A stretch of DNA of 64,000 bases. Origin: Natronolimnobius sp. AArcel1 (GTDB lineage Archaea; Halobacteriota; Halobacteria; Halobacteriales; Natrialbaceae). The translations under genes were made by a program, and so were the position numbers. Below are positions 61,239-64,000 of the stretch, in pieces. The DNA is taken from NCBI RefSeq assembly GCF_011043775.1, contig NZ_JAAKXY010000005.1, forward strand, positions 62,001-126,000, in the 5' to 3' direction. Every line of letters begins with the position of its first letter. Within the stretch, counting starts at the first letter, position 1. Below the pieces are notes generated by a model that did no database searches, was not told the origin of the DNA, and worked only from the letters and a program-made list of their open reading frames with translations.

Positions 61239-62249
61239 ATGAGCCGACATAGCCGCGGACAGAACGCAAAGACGCGATCGATCCAGAACAGCGTACAGGC
61301 CCTGCTGGTGCTCGCCGGTATTGGACTGCTTGTCGCCGGACTGGCACTCGCTGCAAGCGGTGCCTCGATCAACGGTGCAATGAGTACCGTTAGCGAGGAG
61401 TGGGGCGACTCTGAGAGTACACCAACGGAGTCACCGGCGGACGACGACGAAGATGCTGACGCCGACGAGGATACCAGCGAAGACGACAGCGGCGACAGTG
61501 ACGATGGAGCGGATGACAACCAGGAAGACGACACCGACAGTGGCGACGACGAACAGGAACAAAGTGACCCCGATGAAGACGAGGAGGATGCAGTTGACGA
61601 CGGAGATGAAGACGGGGACGAAAGTGATGCAGACGATAATGAATCCACAACCGATACCCAGACAGTAACGACGGTCATCGAAGACGACTCCGGTGACCCG
61701 CTCGAGAACGCCACCGTGGCGGTCACTGGAACAGACAATGTCAGCAACGAAAGCGACGTCAACGACGATGGTGAAGCCGTCTTCGAACTCCCTGATGGCG
61801 AGTACGAACTCACGGCGATGGCTGACGGCTACGAAGACGCCGATGACGATGTCGAAATTGATGGCGAGGATGAGGTCGTCGTGTTGACGCTCGAGGCCGA
61901 AGACGCAGATGAAGACGACAGCGATGACGACGAACAGGAAACCGATGATGATGACGGTGAGAGTGACGACGATGCGGATGAAGACGACTCGAGTATGCTC
62001 ACAGCGCTCGTCGTCGACGATGATGGAGACGCAATCGATAACGCGACCGTAGACGTCGACGAGGGCGGACTGTTCGGTGAGAGCGAACGTGAAGACGTAA
62101 ACGATGATGGCGAAGCCGTCTTCGAACTCGAGGATGGGACGTACGAACTCACAGCAACTGCAGGTGACTACGAGGACGCCACAGACGAAGTCGAAATCGA
62201 CGGCGATGACGAGGTTGTTGTGCTGACGCTCGAGGGCACAGAGGAATAA
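61239..62249 (+). CDS. Membrane-anchored acidic protein with two carboxypeptidase-regulatory-like domains
   Basis: A 336-residue protein: a basic N-terminus, one membrane segment (ALLVLAGIGLLVAGLALAAS, about 22-44), a long Asp/Glu/Ser-rich spacer (about 60-140), a first carboxypeptidase-D regulatory-like domain (about 145-225; VIEDDSGDPLENATVAVTG, FELPDGEYELTAMADGYED), another acidic spacer and a second copy (about 255-333; VVDDDGDAIDNATVDVDEGG, FELEDGTYELTATAGDYED). The repeats are beta-sandwiches often seen on cell surfaces; the spacer holds them away from the membrane. It is extracellular by topology. Partner unknown. Confidence 0.78.
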   Translation: MSRHSRGQNAKTRSIQNSVQALLVLAGIGLLVAGLALAASGASINGAMSTVSEEWGDSESTPTESPADDDEDADADEDTSEDDSGDSDDGADDNQEDDTDSGDDEQEQSDPDEDEEDAVDDGDEDGDESDADDNESTTDTQTVTTVIEDDSGDPLENATVAVTGTDNVSNESDVNDDGEAVFELPDGEYELTAMADGYEDADDDVEIDGEDEVVVLTLEAEDADEDDSDDDEQETDDDDGESDDDADEDDSSMLTALVVDDDGDAIDNATVDVDEGGLFGESEREDVNDDGEAVFELEDGTYELTATAGDYEDATDEVEIDGDDEVVVLTLEGTEE

Positions 62250-62437
62250 CAGTTGCCGATTTCGGTGAGCTGAGCCATCAGCGAGTGATTCCAGCCCCTG
62301 TGTTGGATGCAGGGCGCGAATTGGGTAGCGCTACGCAGCGACTCTACGCTTTTTCCTCTTTCAACTGGAACTGGATACCACAGTGAGCGGGTCTGAAAAA
62401 TCCTCGAGGTTTGTGAGTGAGTCGGCTGAGCGGGCGT

Positions 62438-63999
62438 TCAGAGGTCGCTAAACGCCTCTTGCAAGATGTAGTAAGACTGTTTCCGGCGCTCGTGGTATGG
62501 CGGCTCTTCCCATGTCTCCCAACTGAACTCGACTGCGGAATCGAACGTGAGTGTTCCGTCTTCAATTGCCGAGAGCGAATCCGTGATATTGAGGTTGGAT
62601 TCGAGGTCGGTTGCGTCGCCGTCATCATCGGGATTGAACGTCACCGCAGTGAGAGAGATGTGGTCGATGGATCCACCGATGAACTCGCCCATCTCGAGGT
62701 CTTCTTCCCAGAAGTCAGCGATGACCTCCCGCTGGCTTGGGTCCCCGAAATTGAGGAGAAGCCACGGGAGTCGGATCTCGATCATGTTTTCTTCGGGGGT
62801 GACACAGACGTCCGTCAGTGAATCGAAGTCGTCGCTTGCTGGGTCGCCATTTCCAAAGTGTAGGGCACCAGTATCATAGCTCTCGAAGTCAATCGTTTCG
62901 CCCGTGCTCGGGATCGTGAGTTCCTTGTTCAGCGCGAGTTGTATATCATGGAACTCACCGGTGTCTTTCTCGCCAGCGTACTCCTCCTGAGGGAGCATCT
63001 CGAGTTGGTCTGCGTAAAAGTAGTAGAAAATGTCGTAGTAGGCGTCAACAACCACTCGAGAGTCGTCTGGACCGGAGAGGTGAACGAGAAAGTCTACTCC
63101 GTTGTTCGTCTCGAGATCCGTGTTGTATGGGATTGTCGTGTTTCCCTGGTTGGGGATTGTGTCAAGGAGAACAAGCGTGTTCATCGCGTCCCAGTCGACC
63201 TCGGACCCGAGGTCCTCGTAGTCAAGTCGGAGGGACAGATACCGACAGTCCGCAGCCGCGGTAAGCCGAGTCAGTGTTCGACCCGCGTCGTACCCATCGT
63301 CGAGTGAAACAGGGCTGAACGCGTCGCTGGCCGTGTCGAGGGGAGTTGCACTCTCCCACTCTTCAGGGTCTCCGGAGAGCGTGATCATGGAATCTTGATC
63401 CTCACCAGGATCGAACGTCAGGACGCCAAACATCTGCTCGTTGGTTTGTACGTCAGACCAGAATGGACGACGATACGGGTCCATGTAGTCCATTGTGTTC
63501 CAAGTGCGCTTGAACCACTCATCCTGCCACGTGAAGACGAGGCCGCCAAGCGTCTCTGCGTCGACGATCTGTTCGTAGAGTTCGACAACCATCTCACCCT
63601 GCGTGCGTTCGTTGTGCCCCCCTTGGTGAAACCCGTGGACGTGTGTGTGTGCGTTCTCCCTCGCGAAGAGGGAATACCGAACTCACCGATGAGAACAGGA
63701 TAGTCGTTTGCCCCAACGAGGTCCTCGAGGTAGCCCCGATAACTACTTTCCTCGCCGGCGTCCGTGACGTAATTGACGTACTCCGGTTCGTGATTCAAAA
63801 AATCCGGGTAGTAGGGGTAGACATGGTATGTTGCGAAAAGACCACGATCGAACTCGTCAGTCGGATAGATATGATTAAGCGTGATGCTCGAGAGATCTTC
63901 CGTCTCAGAGGGTTCAGCAGGCTGGTCTAAGTGGTCCGTTGTCGGCCAGTTTGTGAAACTCAGGGGGCGTAGATCGCCGTATTCCTCATATTCGTATGT
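62438..63999 (-). pseudogene. Glycoside-hydrolase-like protein, frameshifted and cut by the window edge
   Basis: The minus-strand frame is open from the right edge and reads [58 protein letters not shown]; near 63,665 a one-base shift moves the coding to another frame ([60 protein letters not shown]), which runs to 62,438 with a beta-rich C-terminal region. IGEFGI and the FTWQDEW motif suggest a TIM-barrel glycoside hydrolase of the clan-A type with a catalytic Glu. The true start is outside the window. It is a pseudogene or carries an assembly error. Substrate unknown. Confidence 0.65.
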
Positions 64000-64000
64000 C

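Noticed and set aside
61430-61660. Low-complexity GAC/GAA tract considered as a DNA repeat or regulatory tract
   Set aside because: It is the acidic spacer of a coding frame that continues into a well-formed domain.

Overview
The window is chromosomal or megaplasmid DNA of an extreme halophilic archaeon. Support comes from the strongly acidic Asp/Glu-rich proteins, GC-rich codon use, Tat (twin-Arg) signal peptides and lipoboxes, HTH_10 (bacterio-opsin-activator type) and PAS regulators, TFB genes, a PGF-CTERM surface protein and TATA boxes about 25 bases before start codons (leaderless mRNAs). The gene set suggests Natrialbales (Natrialba/Haloterrigena/Natrinema type), but the genus cannot be fixed from sequence alone. 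No rRNA, tRNA or CRISPR array was seen.

Bases 1-26,400 are accessory and partly decayed. They hold two HTH_10 regulators, a broken MNT/HEPN-like pair, a 7TM-PAS histidine kinase, a 2,524-residue cell-surface protein (two GLUG arrays, NosD-like beta-helix, five copies of an unrecognised ~103-residue repeat, CARDB domains, PGF-CTERM anchor) and a smaller GLUG lipoprotein paralogue. Between these two lie a headless TFB fragment and a hairpin cluster resembling a TnpB-element right end. Further on are PadR and small winged-helix regulators, a flavin amine oxidase, a frameshifted multi-PAS histidine kinase, a DUF1254/DUF1214 protein with a decayed partial second copy 3 kb away, a DUF4397 protein, a TRAM protein and an intact TFB.

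Bases 27,300-52,900 read as one catabolic island for aromatic acids. An inferred route is: uptake by a branched-chain-type ABC transporter (livHK divergent from livMGF); CoA activation (AMP-forming ligase); side-chain beta-oxidation (3-hydroxyacyl-CoA dehydrogenase/enoyl-CoA hydratase fusion, thiolase with DUF35 partner); ring hydroxylation (FAD monooxygenase); CoA removal (hotdog thioesterase); ring cleavage by gentisate 1,2-dioxygenase; and hydrolysis by a fumarylacetoacetate-hydrolase-family enzyme. An ADP-forming acyl-CoA synthetase pair could recover ATP. Two IclR regulators, a soluble PAS chemotaxis transducer, UspA and a GlcD/GlcF-type FAD/Fe-S oxidoreductase accompany it. Palindromes stand in front of several of these genes.

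Bases 52,900-58,100 hold two decayed IS6/IS240-type transposase pieces and then a nosD-nosF-nosY operon with a convergent nosL, the copper-site maturation set for nitrous oxide reductase; nosZ is not in the window. Bases 58,100-64,000 contain a zinc-finger protein, an internally deleted tnpB with right-end hairpins, a GIDE-like AT-rich membrane protein, small and acidic surface proteins, and a frameshifted glycoside-hydrolase-like gene that runs off the right edge.

Several genes are interrupted by a single stop or frameshift. These could be real pseudogenes or assembly errors, and the reads would have to decide.
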